In this document: positions 46,621 to 60,562 of the stretch, piece after piece
Layout: each line of letters opens with the position of its first letter
How positions within the stretch are numbered: the first letter of the stretch is position 1
NCBI GenBank assembly: GCA_902729315.2
Contig: LR746270.1
Coordinates: 5,290,721-5,354,720 of the forward strand
Source: Spirodela intermedia
Lineage: Eukaryota; Streptophyta; Magnoliopsida; Alismatales; Araceae
DNA: 64,000 nt
Direction: 5' to 3'
Notes under the pieces: model-generated
What the model was told of the DNA's origin: nothing
Database searches by the model: none
What the model saw: the letters and a program-made list of their open reading frames with translations, nothing else
Translations under genes and position numbers: made by a program

Positions 46621-49600
46621 ATAATTATTGAAACTTAATAACATAATTTATTCTTTGAGAATTGACATAGGCATGGGTCATACTACTTCAAAATCTTTCA
46701 TAGGACAATCTATAAAGATGTTAATAATTAAAAAATTAAGAGAAATATCTATTTAATAAAAAAATTATTTCATCTTAAGGAAAATTAAAAATAAATAAAT
46801 TTTAACTCCTTCTTTATCTTAGTATGACCAAAAACCCAACAAAGACATGTTAATGACTATAGATTTTTCATACTAGTTTTTTTATTTCATTTTCTTAGAA
46901 GTGATGGTCATGATAGGGTCAAACATTAATTATTTTAATTCTTAACTTCTGTAGTAGGGTCTTGATGTAGGCCAAGAGAGTGGGCACATATGTACACACA
47001 ACATGTTATGGTAACACAACATGTAGGAGCTGACATTGTATGCTGGTGAGTGCATTGGCATAACATGGCATGCATGACATTTCACATATAATGAATATCA
47101 AAGTTAGTTGTTTTTAATTTACCTTAATGGTCCCTAAATTTTTTTATCATTACATTCTTAAAATAATATTTGTGCTACCTAATTGAAGATATAAGAAAAA
47201 AAAAATCACTGTCAATCCTTATATTTATATGGCTACTCTTTTGTTAGTGTATTTTCTTGTCATTGTCAATCAATTGCTCATCACCACTTTGTAGTTTGTT
47301 ATCACTATTAGTGGTAACTATAACTTACTGGTCAATTATGTTCAGATATAATTATGAATGTCTCCTCAATCTAATATGATTGTGTTGTAAAATTAATCAT
47401 GATATTATAATAAATATTTCAAAATTTGAAGATATTAATAAAATAATGTACTCTAAATAATGACAACTTGTTTTAACATCCTCTAAACACTATGTTGGCA
47501 TATGCCTCAAAATTTTCAACAAATGATAGATTATAGATGGCTCTTATACAACACAAGATACATCAATAGTTGTCTTAGGTTTAAAAACTAGTCTTCTATC
47601 TATTACATTCTTGACCTATAATCTAGCATACAACCTATATTCTTGAACATATAAGAACAACCATTGTATCCCTTTATTTACCTTGACACATGACTATACA
47701 ACAAGTTTTAAGTTACTTATCATATTCTAGTAAGATTCTACTAGTTGAAAACAATAAAAAAGGTCACAAATAGGAGGAAGAAATGAGAGAGACGTTGCTA
47801 GATAAAGAGAGGATGTTAGAGAAGAGAAAGAACCCTAAAATTGCAAAGGTTTTCCATTCTTGAAATATAGATTGTAATAATTTTTTGGCCCCCCTCTCTT
47901 CTTGATAAGAGCTACACATTTTCCCATTACATGGGCTAAAAGTTATCCCCAACATAAGAGGCCACCTTCTTCTGTTATTGGGCCAATTTTTGGCCTAAAA
48001 TTGTTGAGATATTTGGCCATATTTCAACATATTGTCCCCTCTTGAGTTCTCATTTTTCATTTCAACTTCATAGAATCAAACTGTTAATTCCATCATTGAG
48101 TTGATTGATGATTCAATATTTATGATGATCTTACATCTATTATCATGTCATTTAATTCATCTAATATTTCTGTTGTCTTTTTATTTGAATTGACAAACAC
48201 TTTAGTCTTTGTGTACCAATATAGTTTACAACTCTTTTTGACAAATGTGACTCATATTATATCTTTCATCACTAGAGAAACATAATTCCTTTGCTCTATA
48301 TGCTTATATTTCCATTTTTTTCAAATTATGTCATCATTTGACATCTTCAAGTTGAATGTTAGAGTTCTTCACATTAATTTTTAGCCTCACTCATAAATGG
48401 TTGTGGCTTTCTCCCATAGATTACCTCTTCTCAGAATATGATGAATATTCGTGGTCCCTCCACAACTTAGTTGTGTTTTGTTCGCCCATAGAAGTTGGGT
48501 TTGGATGAATTTGGATAATTCCTTGGTTCAATTAAGAGCACTATTTTTTCTCTTCCACCAGTTGAGGTATCTTGATAATTGATGTCATTTTGATGGTTTT
48601 GTGGAGTTTAACTTTTATTGTCTTGTTGCAGTCCTTTGTTGAAAGTACCATGTAATACTTCCTCAAATAATCATTTCATGTACACAGACATAAGTTCAAA
48701 ATCACACATGAATTATGTCACAGATCCATAATGCCTAATGTCTAGGATGTTCTCACATGCTTCTTATTTCTGAAAAACCTAGCTCTCTCAACTATTATTT
48801 TAGAGTCTTCTAACTCCTAAAGGAATATCTTGTAGCCATCTATTAATATCATGAAAGCCTCACCTTTGAACTCATTTATGTTATTATTAACTTCTTAACC
48901 TCTGATAAAATGTAATTTTGCATGAAAAATTCATTTGTCTAATTTTTTTCTCATTAAATAATTACATCTTCAATTATAGTCCTACCCTCCAAGGCTTCGT
49001 GTAGTAGGTTTGACTTGCTCTTATCATAGATTCTAGAGGCTCTTCCATTATGGATCTCAAGTTTTGTAGTTATAATTCTCGCAAAATATTCTCTCACATC
49101 CCTATGATCAATTCTCTATCTAACATGTGATTATTTTCCTTTGCCTATTTTTTCCTATTTATTCTTTTCCTACTCAATTCCCTATGCAGATTGTTTGTCA
49201 CATCTCCTTCATTGTTTACGTCAGTTATGCTAGGTATGAGTCAAGTTTTCTGTATTTTTTTCATAAATGGCAGACTTTGAAGCTTCTTCTCTATATATGG
49301 TTACAAATCATTTTTTTATCCCTTAACTCTCTTTATCTAGGTTATCCATTCTTCTATCATTGGTCTTGGTCACTATCAAACCCTGCTCTAGTATCAATGA
49401 TGAGAACCTAGCTTTGGAAAATAAGAAAAATAGTGAAAAAATAAGAAAAGAAAAAGAACATAATGCTAGGGCTCAAAAGGAAATCCTAAAACAAGAACTT
49501 AAGAGTCAAATGATAGTCTTTAGGGAGGAATATCTCTCTCCTTGACACAAAACCACTGATCTCCCTCTCTCCTTTCTTGTTCATGATATTTCTAATACTC

Positions 49601-50280
49601 TCTATCCCCCTCATATGTAGTTTACTTGACAACCCTGTCACTCTTGGGGCTTTGGATGGTTGCTTTGACTTTTACTTCTTCTGAAGTATGTTAGGTCCAT
49701 TGGGGCTACATTAGATTCTTGTATTCCTTTGGAAGAAAGGACACTCTTGAGTAAAAGAGATTAAACACCAAAGAGCCACAAGCCTCTTCAAATATGTCAA
49801 CTAAACAATGAGGTGACTATAGCATTTCATAGATGCTCTCTCTCTCACTCACTCCCCTTGCTTGCTCTCTATTATAAAAGAATTAAATATTTGAATTTAT
49901 CTCTCAACAAATTACTAAAATTATTGATGAACCCTTCTACTTCTGCTAATTATTTTCAGTCCCCATCTACTAGATAGTCCCCTATATTGTACTTCAGGTT
50001 AGAGATAATTTAGCTAGCCATGGTTAAGATTAATTTATTTTAACTTATTTCATAGAAAATACTAATTTGCCCCTCAAAAGCACAGTGCATGTTTCGTTTC
50101 ACCAATAGGAAGGTGTTATCGTCAATTATAAATAAATAAATGATAAGAAGTTATTACTATTGGAAAAGGCAGCTGGAGGACTAAATACTTAATTTTACAG
50201 GATAAAAAAGAGGGCGGGTGAAAAAGAGGAGGGTGTCTAACTAGAATACATCTAGTTTATTAGGAGGTAAAAAAAATAAA
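46621..50280. other. AT-rich decayed repeat region
   Basis: No gene is recognised. The stretch 47760-49560 looks like old retroelement DNA: minus-strand GAACTCAAGAGGGGACAATA (about 48035-48054) resembles a polypurine tract, but no domain could be read. 49450-49720 is a dispersed repeat shared with 35640-35960. Confidence 0.4.
49450..49720. repeat. Dispersed repeat, copy 2 (partner at 35640-35960)
   Basis: Same orientation and order of landmarks as copy 1; see there. Confidence 0.6.
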
Positions 50281-50334
50281 ATGCTGGCCCAATTGACTAG
50301 TCTTGAGCAGTGGTGTTTGACCTGGTCCACATTA

Positions 50335-50440
50335 AATTACTTAGCTTTTTTAGTGCTAGCTGAACGTAAAGTCATGGCTTTTGTGCAACGTCGAAAGGGT
50401 CCTAATGTAGTCGGATTGTTCGGACTGTTACATAACGTAA
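50335..50440 (+). pseudogene. nad1: Nuclear fragment of mitochondrial nad1 exon 1
   Basis: The translation [20 protein letters not shown] followed by NVVGLFGLL is the N-terminal part of NADH dehydrogenase subunit 1 (the mitochondrial protein has DVVGSFGLLQP). The similarity begins abruptly at about 50342 and ends near 50435; after that the sequence diverges (HNVRRLLNL) instead of continuing PLADGLKL. It is therefore a short organelle-to-nucleus transfer, non-functional. Whether the flanks 50281-50335 and 50436-50600 are also mitochondrial I cannot tell. Confidence 0.8.
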
Positions 50441-50714
50441 GGCGGCTCCTAAACCTTGGTGGAAAGTGAGTTCGACTAGTCAACTTTTAGACGGCGTGCT
50501 CGGCAGATGAGGAGCACGCAGGGGTTGTGATATGCTACGGCGAGTCTACCATACTGGACTCCTGAAGATGTTGGACTGGTGGGTCCAGCGAGGGTAATGT
50601 AAAATGCCCCTGGGTTGCAACTTGGATGGATGTGTATGCGGGAAGGGAGGGGGGACGAATCAAGGTGGCTACCACGGGGATGGCCTTGCTCTGTGCGCGT
50701 TTGATTAGGAAACA

Positions 50715-50756
<42 letters not shown>

Positions 50757-51311
50757 GTGGGAACGCCAGACATTGGTTAGAAGGTAGTAGGCCGGGCAAA
50801 AGTCAGGTTTCATTGCCTCTTCGTCTCTTTTGAAGGACCAGCGATGGGGATAATTCTTTCAGAGTCAACACCAGGCATGTCCCTCGCTGCCTCTGGCTAG
50901 CGCTTTGGTGGGTTGCTGTCCCATCACAGGAGTTCGGAAGATCAGTGGACTACTGCATTTCGTATGAGTATATATATACTCATATATATAGAGACAGAGG
51001 GCAGGGGGAGAAGAGAACGAGAGAGAGAGGGCGAAAGCCCATCGTACAAGCGTGGGAGGAGGAAAGTTAGGAGAACAGCTGACCCGCCAGCCTTCCTCCT
51101 CTCTAAAACCCTTCCTCACACACCCCGCCAACCCCCCAGACGAGTCTAAACCAGGACTGAGGAAGAACCCTAGGAGAGATAGGCGGAATGTCCCCGAACA
51201 GCTTCATTAACCGAGGCAAGTAAAAACATATTTAAGGAACCGGACAGGGTGATGGTGGCAGCAGGGAGGAAGGAGAAACCCTTAGCTGGTAGTGTTCGAG
51301 GAGGATGAAGA
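50441..51311. other. YABBY 3' flank
   Basis: This contains a (GA)n run at about 50718-50753, smaller GA runs near 51019-51030, and no recognisable gene. Confidence 0.5.
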
Positions 51312-53171
51312 TCAGAAAGGAGTAATCCCCATGCTGTCGGCCGCCGCGTGGAACCCCTCCTTGCGCAGAACGTCGCCTACTTCCTAGCAGAAGACAGGCC
51401 AAAAAAATGGGAACTTAGTCTCCTCAGAGGAATGAGAACATTTAGTGAGAAGATTGCAGGAAGAGGACAGGGACAGAGGTGAGGAGACGAGAGGGAGAGC
51501 GAGAGAGAACAAGAGATGTACCGGCTGGCGGATGGTGCTCTTCTTCAGACCGGGTTCGGACATCAAACCGAAGTGGATGTGAGGGAAGTGAGCCCACTGA
51601 TAAAGAAGAAGAAATTACGTAAAGGAAGATGAGGAAGACGGAAATGGGCAAATCACTAAACCCTAAGGCTTCGAGAGGGACTGTATTACATTCTTCGCCG
51701 CAGCGCTGAAGGCCTCCCTATGGGTGATGTCCGGATTCTCGGCCTTGATGCGTTGGATCTCCTCCCTGGAGAAGGAAACAGCGATCAGATTTCAGAAATA
51801 TGAGGGAAATACTAGTTTGCCTTCACCTAGCGCGTCTCGGTCAAGGTTACTCACTTGATGAACCGGTTGTAAGCTGAGGGGACTCTCTGCCTCTTCTCCG
51901 GAGCTGGAAAATAAGAACCCGGCACATTTAAAACAAGCCTAAAGCATAAAATAAAGGAGATTCAAACTAATTTATGATGCGATTAACAATCTTCTTATTA
52001 TCAGATTATCCACGCAAGATTGGCTTATCGGAAACGAGATGGGATGTAAGTACAAGTGACGAGCGGGAACTTGGACTCGAGAGAGTCGATGAGCATCGAG
52101 AAATAGAAAGGCCGTATGAATTTGCGGGGAAGACGAGGAGACATAATAACTAATGCTACCGACAATTTCGCGGTTGGAACGGTGGAGTCCTAGTAGAACC
52201 GTTTGGAACAAAGAGGGAGGGAGGGAGGGAGGGAGGGAGAGAGGGAGAGAGAGAACAAATGGAAGAATGCTGATGAAGGGGTAAGGGTGCAAGTGTGAAG
52301 AACCCTTGCTTCTGGCTAGAGATAGAGCAATGCCCTCAGTGGATCCAAGAATAAGATAAGCTACAGCTTCGAAGTATTTCTCAGAGGATCCAGAGATTCA
52401 CCAAAGAAAGTATCACCGAGAGAGGCCATGGCTTTGAGGGATTCTCGAACAGGAAAAGAAAACAAGAACGAGGGCAACCGAAATCATCAGTAACTGCTGA
52501 CGAAAGCCTAGAAACAACGAATCGGAGAATAAAGGATGACGGAGGAGGTGAAGAACAAGCCCCCACGTCTGTTAATAGGAGGAGGCTGCGCGATTATATC
52601 CTGAGACCCTTTTACGGGGACCATGGCCTCATTGTTGACGAGGGGTTGATCCAGCAGCAACGGCAGGTGTGGGCATGATAGCTCGTCCTGGAGAAGTCCC
52701 ACGAAGCCAACGTTTGCTCATCAGAAACATGATTCAGCAACTACAAACATAATCGATTAGAAGCATTTTTAGGTTATTACCAGAAGGCTCTGGCTAGTCG
52801 GGGGAAAGAAGGGGCTGGCGAAGTGAAGCTGGTTGGCGGCCGGCAGCAAGAGCGGCCTCATGTTTACTGAGAGAAGATTGGTGCAGTGCCCGCATCTCAC
52901 AGTGACCGTCTTAAATAGGCTGCTGCAGGGAACACTCACCTGAAAACCACAAGGGTTGAGGGAGAATAAGAAGAAGAAGAAGAAAGGGGGGGGGGAATGG
53001 GGAGAGAGAGATAAGAGGAAGTAGAAGAATAGGAAGTTGGGGAATGAAATAGGGCGAATAGCACTATACCGCGAGGACAGTGTCGCAAAAGTTGCAATGG
53101 ACGTAACAGAGCTGCTCGGAGGGCGGTGGGGAGAGGTGGTCCAAAGCAAAGCAGGCTGAAGAGGATGACAT
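51312..53171 (-). CDS. YABBY (FIL/YAB3-like): YABBY transcription factor, FIL/YAB3 type
   Basis: YABBY factors specify lateral-organ identity and polarity in seed plants. Seven minus-strand exons splice in frame: 53171-53070, 52939-52781, 52687-52567, 51903-51855, 51765-51690, 51596-51522 and 51383-51312, giving 217 aa. The C2C2 zinc finger uses Cys26-x2-Cys29 ([11 protein letters not shown]) and Cys50-x2-Cys53 ([10 protein letters not shown]), with [12 protein letters not shown] between. The YABBY (HMG-like) domain spans about 128-183: [53 protein letters not shown]. The tail ...[16 protein letters not shown] matches the FIL/YAB3 C-terminus; Phe as last residue and the start [15 protein letters not shown] resemble monocot members. 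The middle linker (exon 3) is short for the subfamily. Exon structure agrees with known YABBY genes. Confidence 0.95.
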
Positions 53172-54154
53172 GGTTCTTCCTACCCTTTTTATGCCTCGTC
53201 TTCTTCCTCGTTCTCCCTCTTCGTTTCCCCTTTGGGTGGTTACTGACGAACGCGAGATTCTACTCCCCTAGATTTGATAGGCGATTTGATAGACCGCGAG
53301 CTCGAACAACACCGACAACCGCAGTGGGACTCGGATCTGGTCTTCGATGAGGAGAGAGCTAGGCAGGAAAGAAGTGGGGGGAAAGAGAGAGCGGGAAGGG
53401 TGGGGGCAAAGCTTGTCGGACGAGCTTATAACGGGGGGCGGAGGTATGGGCTTGTTTTTGGAGGGATCGGACGGCGGAATCTAAGCCAGTAATGGGCGAT
53501 TGCCCTTTGGAGCTACTACGGTTGCTGATGCATGAATGTATAAAATATATATGGGCCATGTATTTATATAAAATCGAAATACCATCCTTACGAACACAAG
53601 CATATGATACAAGTTTTCTCTGACACCATATGAGCTGACAAAAGGACACTGAGAAGTCAAGATAGGAGTCATATCGCATACATAGGCTATATACGATGTC
53701 CATATGTATATATATATAAATAGACACACTTGTTACTCAAATTCAGAGAAAAAAATTTGCAGCGGTCTCGGTATGAATCGAACTCATGCAGAATTCATGA
53801 AGATTGCGAGTTTTAGCAGGTTTCCTCGACCCTGGTGCTACCACCAAGATTGGAAGGCCTATTCCTGCAGAATCAATCCGTAGGATCTTTCATTTATTTA
53901 TTTCTCTTAGAGGCTCATCAAGGTCTCCCCTTGTGTTTGAAATGGTTCCGGGGGACGCCGGAGGGGGGGGGGGGGGGTCAGTTTTCTCCGGATCTATCTA
54001 CTAGAGTAAATATTAATGGCTTAACGGGGTTCTCATCACCGCCCGTGGATGAGTTTTACGGTTTTGATGAATTACCAGAGAGATGGATGAGGTTCTTCCT
54101 GGGAGGATTGGGTCGCCGCTTAGAGCTAAGAAAACTTGAAGATAAAACTCTGCA

Positions 54155-54192
<38 letters not shown>

Positions 54193-54874
54193 TGGGGGGG
54201 CTTCGGGCAGACGCACTGACTTGGACGGAGTTAGAGATGAGGGGAAGTGGGCATTCCCGATGAGGTTGGTTGAAGGAGAGAGAGGATATGTGACGAGAGA
54301 GGATGACTAGGGGCGGTCTAGGTGTGGGGGAGAGAGGAGCGAGAAAGAGACGTTTGCATGAAGCGTTTTGGATTTCTATCATTCACCTCTTATTTTCTTT
54401 CGTATAGCACAGAGAGTGTGAGTGTCTGTGTGTGTGAAAGGAGAGAGAGAGAGAGAGCAGCTCGCTTGCAGCCGGTATCTTCTCCCTCTTCCTTATGCCT
54501 GGTGGGTAATAGCCGGAGATAATAGTGCAGTGTGCGTTTTACTAGCAGTAGAGTGGATTTACTAGCCTGCGGCCCTCTGCTCCTCCGTCTCCGTCTCCGT
54601 TCCTTTGGGGTGACATTTAGCGACCCGATGTTTAAAGCCTTTAAGAGTTTCAAAACAAAAAACTCAGACGAGGGGCTGGTTTTTCTTTCTTTTCCACATA
54701 GAAATCCTACATGCAAAGGAAAAGGAGAGTAGAAAAGCTTCCCACTTTGTATGATTTGACCGCACAACATCCACCCCCCCACACCCCCGCCCCTCCCCTT
54801 CTCACCCGCAGCAAAGGAGCAGCTGCTCCTGCAGCTCCTGCTCCTCGCAGCTGCTGCTGCACCAGAAGACAGAG

Positions 54875-54916
<42 letters not shown>

Positions 54917-56548
54917 GATCTCTCTCTTTCTCTTGGTGCCTTCCTAAAAACCACTCTTCTCTGATACCCGTGTTCTTATACTACCGTTAGCTGAAATGCG
55001 TTGGTGAGATGATGATGATGATGGTGGTGATGATGATAAGTATCCTCGGTTCACCACCAGAACCAGAAAACAACCCAAACGGAAGGCAATTGGCGCCCTT
55101 CCCTGCTCTTTCCTAATCTGTGCTCGTCCTTTACCTGCCGTCAATGAACTTAAAGCCTGCAAGAAGGGTGACGTCGCCCCCTCCGTCCCTCCCTCTCTCG
55201 TCATCCATCTGGGCACGCCTTTCCGGAGTTTCCCTCTCAAGCACAGTGGAGCTTGTCCGAAGAGCCATCTTCCCGATTGAAATTTGAAGGAGTCTTCCCC
55301 ACAGTGCCCCCGGTCATTTAACATCTCGGCTATGTCGCATGTCGCATGCAGGACAGTGGGGCTGCGGAGGCAGAGACCCACCGCCTGCGGCGGCGGCCAC
55401 GTCATCATTCCATCTCCGGGAGCCTGCCGGCGGCGGAAGAGAGGGGGGATGGGTCATTATTATATGATTATTGCCTGGTGGCGCAGTCCAGCGGGCTCTA
55501 CCGGTTGGCGTTTCCTGCGGCCGTAAGCGAGGAGCCCTCGGTTCTCCACTTCCTCCTCCACCAACTGCTGCCACACTGTAGCGGCGTTTGCTGTTTGTCT
55601 CCTTCAGCCAACCACAGTCACCGCATTCTCTCCGGCAGAGCCTCCTCTGCCTCAACACATGACGGTGCAGACTGCGGTCAGCCGCACTCCTGCACTATCC
55701 GGCTCCCTCCATCCCTCCTGTTATACATGAGGAGATTTAGAGAGAGAGAGAGAGAGAGAGAATTTGTCGGTTCAGGAGGAAGAGGACGGTGGGCAGAAAC
55801 CGAGATATAGAGACAGACGCAGAAGAGATTTAATGTGTTCTGTGCATGTTATTTGGCTCTCCACTTGACTCTAGGAACATCTACCCATCCGTATCTGTGA
55901 GCTTCGAACGACGCCCCCGCATTGTCTCTCTCTCTCTCTCTCCCCTGGGTCCTGAGAGATATACAGCAAGACGACGTACGCAGTCAGATGGGCGGGCAGA
56001 GAGCAAACCCTAATATCTCAGCAGCAGGAGCAGCAGCCTCTTCGAGAGGAGGGGGGGGGGGGGGGGTTGGGCTGCACATGTGAAAAGTTAAAAGGAAAGA
56101 ATTAATAATCTGCTCCCGTACAAACAATAACGTCAATTGAAAGCTAAGCGGCTCTGCCTAAAAGTCAACCTGAGTGGTCAGCCAGCGAGGCTCGAGGCTT
56201 CTGATTACCGACGGGCGGCGGGGAGACGCGCAGGCAAACTGAAAACGAGCCTCCTTGCCCCCCCCCACTCAGCTTGTCCCTACGCCGCTGCGGTGAGCCT
56301 TCCCTTAGGATCACTGAGGTCATTTCAACGGGAATTCTTCAGATTCTTTCGCCGTCGATGTGATGTTACCTGGTAAGTGCGACAACATAGAGATAGAGAG
56401 AGAAATGGCCCACATACACCGACCTGACAGTGGTACGTACGGTTTTCCCGGTCGGCAATTGGGCCGCCATGCGGTCGGAGCCAAAACCGCTCCTCTTAAA
56501 CACCTCACCTTACCGCGACGTTGTGATTCAAACAGACAGACGGACACA

Positions 56549-56551
<3 letters not shown>

Positions 56552-56596
<45 letters not shown>
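56552..56596. repeat. (CT)n microsatellite, about 45 bp
   Basis: Uninterrupted CT dinucleotides. Confidence 0.95.
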
Positions 56597-56599
<3 letters not shown>

Positions 56600-59067
56600 C
56601 TCTACCCTTCCATTATAGGCCATACTTTAAAAGCCCAAGAAACCTTTAAACCCGACCATCTTCAAAATATCCAAGGAAATATTCATTGAATACGTAGAAA
56701 CTTGCCATGCATAAGCGGAGAAATTGTACCACCGGTGTACAATGGTAGCGCAATAGCCGCTTTGGCTTTCGTGCAGTAGGGCGCCGACCGGTCTCTCTCT
56801 TCAGATTTGTCTCCCCCAGCCAGTTTACTAGAGCGGCTGATTGATGGGATAAAAGGCGTCCAAGGCTTCGCTTTTGGGCTCGACATGCACCAGGCTACGA
56901 CGTACGCTCCACTGTTCTGCGAGTAGCTCCAGTAGCCTCTCTTTCAACACGCGAGACTTATCTGTGGGCTCTTAAAGGTTCGACATGATGGGGGCAATTA
57001 CGTGGATCCTCAGGCATTGTGGCCGTGAAAGCTGGCAACAGATTTAGTTGAAAGAAATGGTAGACTGGTGTATACTTTGACTTTCCACCTTAGTAGATTG
57101 TCTTCTGCTAATGGGTAGTCGCTCAAGGATGGGAAGGTGTGCCATTACCCCTCCAACAGGTTGGTTAATCCCTTCACGTTAAGATAAGTATCGAAATTGG
57201 CTGAACTTTGGAAGAATGGTCCAGTCTTAGTTGAGCCGTGCAGTAACTCATTGTCTCTTCATGATCTTTCGATATGACAACGTGCATATTTTATGTGTTT
57301 TAGGAGAACCAGACCCTAAAAGCCACCTTTTTAAGGTGTGGGTTTCCGAACATATGTTCAGAACGGTATTTAGAGCAACCTATACTCTCGCTCATTTCCA
57401 AATATGTGACGTGGGTGATGACGCTAGCATTGCAGTGTTCGTGGACTAACGGACACCAGTTCAAAGCTAAAGATGGCAGGACTGCAGAGCATTGTGGTAT
57501 GTTCTGCCCCATTTACTACATAGGAAACTCGTCTCACATCAGATATATGGTGTTCTAAGACGGGGTAACGTGCTTAGTATGTTTTGATTCAAAGAAAAGG
57601 TTCCTTTCTGACCGAATAATAATATAATGATAGAACATAATAGGATATGAAAAAAAGAATGTAAAATCTAAAATGATAACTTAGTGGAGAAAAAAAAGTG
57701 TCCATTATTCGTTTCACCCTTACTCATTGTCCATTAATATGAGTATATCTCATGGCGTAGGATTGTTAGTTTCGTCATTGATTGCATATCTTATTCGTTT
57801 GTTCTTGGCAAAAACCTATCTTAGTTTTACTCATGAGAGTATAATTAAAATAACTTACGTTATAAAATAGGATATGGAAATCAAAGCTAGGTCTATAATT
57901 TGGCCTGAGAGGTAGAAGTCATCAGAAAATACAAAAATCAAGCATAAATTTGGCATGATGACTAAATATTGATAATATATGAAATAATAGTAATAATCAT
58001 AAAACATATTATGTATAGGACTCCCTTACTCAACTTGAGGCTCACTGGAATATAGTGTCATGATTATTTTGTAAATTTTCCACCAAAAATTGCATATCGT
58101 GTCCAATATCTAAGTTACTACACACTTTTTAACTTATAAAAGGTATCCAGACTATTATATACAAAAAACATAAAAATAAAGTTACATTATCTTTTCATGC
58201 ATATAGAATAAAACATAATTTTTGAATAATCATCTTATCTTGAATCAAATTTTCATTTAAACCTTATCAAATTGTTGAAAGTAGAGTTTTTGGATTTCCT
58301 TTTAAAAAAATTCTATTACGTTACTTTTTCCCCTTGTCCAAAAGAAATATTGTGGGTTGATTCTCGTCTTGAGCAAGTGATGGCTTCATTTTAAACGGTT
58401 CTCACAAGATGAATAATTTGACATTTTAAAAGAGAATAATTTTTAAAAATTGATGTATACTTCTTTGTCTACACGCCTTGCTTAATGAAATTTTCTGTGT
58501 GATTGTATTTTTTGTCCACAAGATGTAGTCAAGTTGGGCAACTTGTGGTAATCACATCATTCCAGACTCATTCGAATTGAGTTTTGAAGATAGTACAACC
58601 CATCAAAGTCATGTAGGATAAGTTCTTTGTAAGAATAGATATTTATAGTCAGACTTTTATTCTCCATTGTAATATTTGGAAGATATGATTTTGAGTTGGA
58701 TGCCATGATCTGATAGATATCCAATTAGAATAATCTCATAATGTTTAATATCTTCCCCACGTAGTGTGTTCAATTTTCCTCAATCGTCTAGAAACCTACA
58801 TTTAATTTATTTACAATAAAGTTGAGCTAGTTCCTGATTATTCATCATCTCCTATCCTTTGTTGTATAGAATAATGCTTCCTAAGTGATGTGATAAATAT
58901 TATATGCTTAATTCGTTGGGCCTAGGTAAAATGTCAACATCTCTCATGTTGACACACGGAAGTTGGGGTGTACAACTCAAGAACCGAGCCATGGATTTTG
59001 TAACTTATGAAATAATTCAACTAAAAAAAGGGAGTAAATTGATGTGCTTATATCAACGTTGTTTTTT

Positions 59068-59070
<3 letters not shown>

Positions 59071-59142
<72 letters not shown>
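59071..59142. repeat. (TC)n microsatellite, about 72 bp
   Basis: Uninterrupted TC dinucleotides, the longest pure dinucleotide run outside the 62.2-62.8 kb tract. Confidence 0.95.
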
Positions 59143-59146
<4 letters not shown>

Positions 59147-60562
59147 TCTTACTTCATAGATAAGATTAAAAGCCTGTGTAATCATCAATAACCACTATTT
59201 TTACTTTTTAATGGGTTTTAATTACCCATGAAACTGCATCCCACAACCACCCCCGCCTCTCATCCCATCCCATGCAACTCCAAGGAAAGCCGACTGTAAG
59301 ATGAGCTTTCAGGATTCAAAGTCGATTAAAAAAAATTAGACGTTTTTGAAATTCACATGTTTTACAGGGACCAGAGACGTAGTTATTCAAGAAATGTCTT
59401 CCATTAGTCCTCCATCGTATACGCTCCGCAGACCATCCTCTCTCTCTCTCGATCGATATATATATATATGTATTCGTGTTAACCAGTGAAAAGAGGGAGC
59501 GTGTGGACATGAGAAACACAAGGGGATGGCGGAGCTCAAAAGTCGTTGATCTTGAGAATCGTGTGGAAGGTACGCCGGAATACGCCTGAGGCGAGGAAGA
59601 GGGAGAGAGAGAGACCTTGCGTGTCTGGGAGAAAGAAGAGGACGACAAGTCGGAGCCCCCCCGCTCATACAGAAGCGGCCGCTTCGTCGATCAGGTTGTA
59701 ATTAATCTTCAACGTCCCAGTCATCTGGTCCACAGATTCCCACGTCCATTCTCGGGCCGAGAGGCTCACGGGGGCCCTTGTCCGTATGACATATCAACTA
59801 CTCTCCTTGCAGTTTGGACCCAAATCTAGCCCACATGGCCCATTCTCTGTCTCTCTCCCTGTGTCTCTCTCTCCACACTCCTGAGACGCACACAGAACCT
59901 TCTCTCTAGACAATATCTTGTCCGTCTAGCCTCACCAATCGAAGTGACCTCTCCTTGCGTCGCACTGACGCCATCCTCTCTATCTCCCTCAATATCTCTC
60001 TTCGGTGTGGACGTAAGAGATCACTGCTTGGGCAAAGGAATGAATGCATCTGGACCTTTTGTTGTTCTACGGTCGACACTGAGGACGACCGCCCTCCGTG
60101 CACTGGGTGACGATCGATGGTTACGGACCGCTTCGATCCGTACCGTACGGTCCGGCTGCGCCCTCGTCCTCCCCGATCTCTGGACGCCTCATTGCCCCTC
60201 CTCCCTGACCGTTCGTCCCCATTTCTGTACATATTGCGGCTGCGACTCTCCCTCTCCTCGCCCTCTCTCTCTCTCTCTCTCTGTTTCACTCTCTCTCTCT
60301 TTCTCAGAGGCTGTCTCTGTGTGTTTCCCAATCTGCGGGGACGGAGGAGAAGGCCCGGAGATGGCGTTGGGTCTGGGGAGCGGGCTAAACCCCATCGCCT
60401 CGGTGTCTCCCTCGTCGTTCTTCTCCCTCTTGTACCTCGCCATGTTCATTGCCGATCCGTGGCCCTTCGCCTAGCTCTAGACCGTGCGCCCATTTCCTCC
60501 CCCCATTCTCCACCTACTGCCTCTGCTCTCCCCGATTCCCTCTCTTTTCTTCCCCTTCCGAC

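Larger units (their letters stand above)
53172..60562. other. Large intergenic region, upstream of YABBY and SAUR
   Basis: No protein gene could be supported in 7.4 kb. The part next to YABBY (53172-56900) is GC-neutral with many CT/GA runs (54163-54190, 54878-54914, 55740-55761, 55927-55942, 56552-56596) and poly-G runs at about 53965-53978 and 56050-56067. 57500-58900 is AT-rich. 59071-59142 is a long (TC)n run. 59200-60562 is the SAUR upstream region, CT-rich near the gene. Confidence 0.5.

Noticed and set aside
53755-53850. Possible tRNA or SINE: GTTCGATTC box on the minus strand
   Set aside because: No convincing A box, anticodon arm or acceptor stem could be drawn.
54944-55810. Open frames of 114-154 codons on both strands
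   Set aside because: Overlapping frames of low conservation potential in GC-rich DNA with CT/GA runs; no domain.
56683-56886. 67-codon minus-strand frame (SSPKAKPWTPFIPS...)
   Set aside because: Mixed composition looks protein-like, but I recognise no family and see no splice partner or start context.
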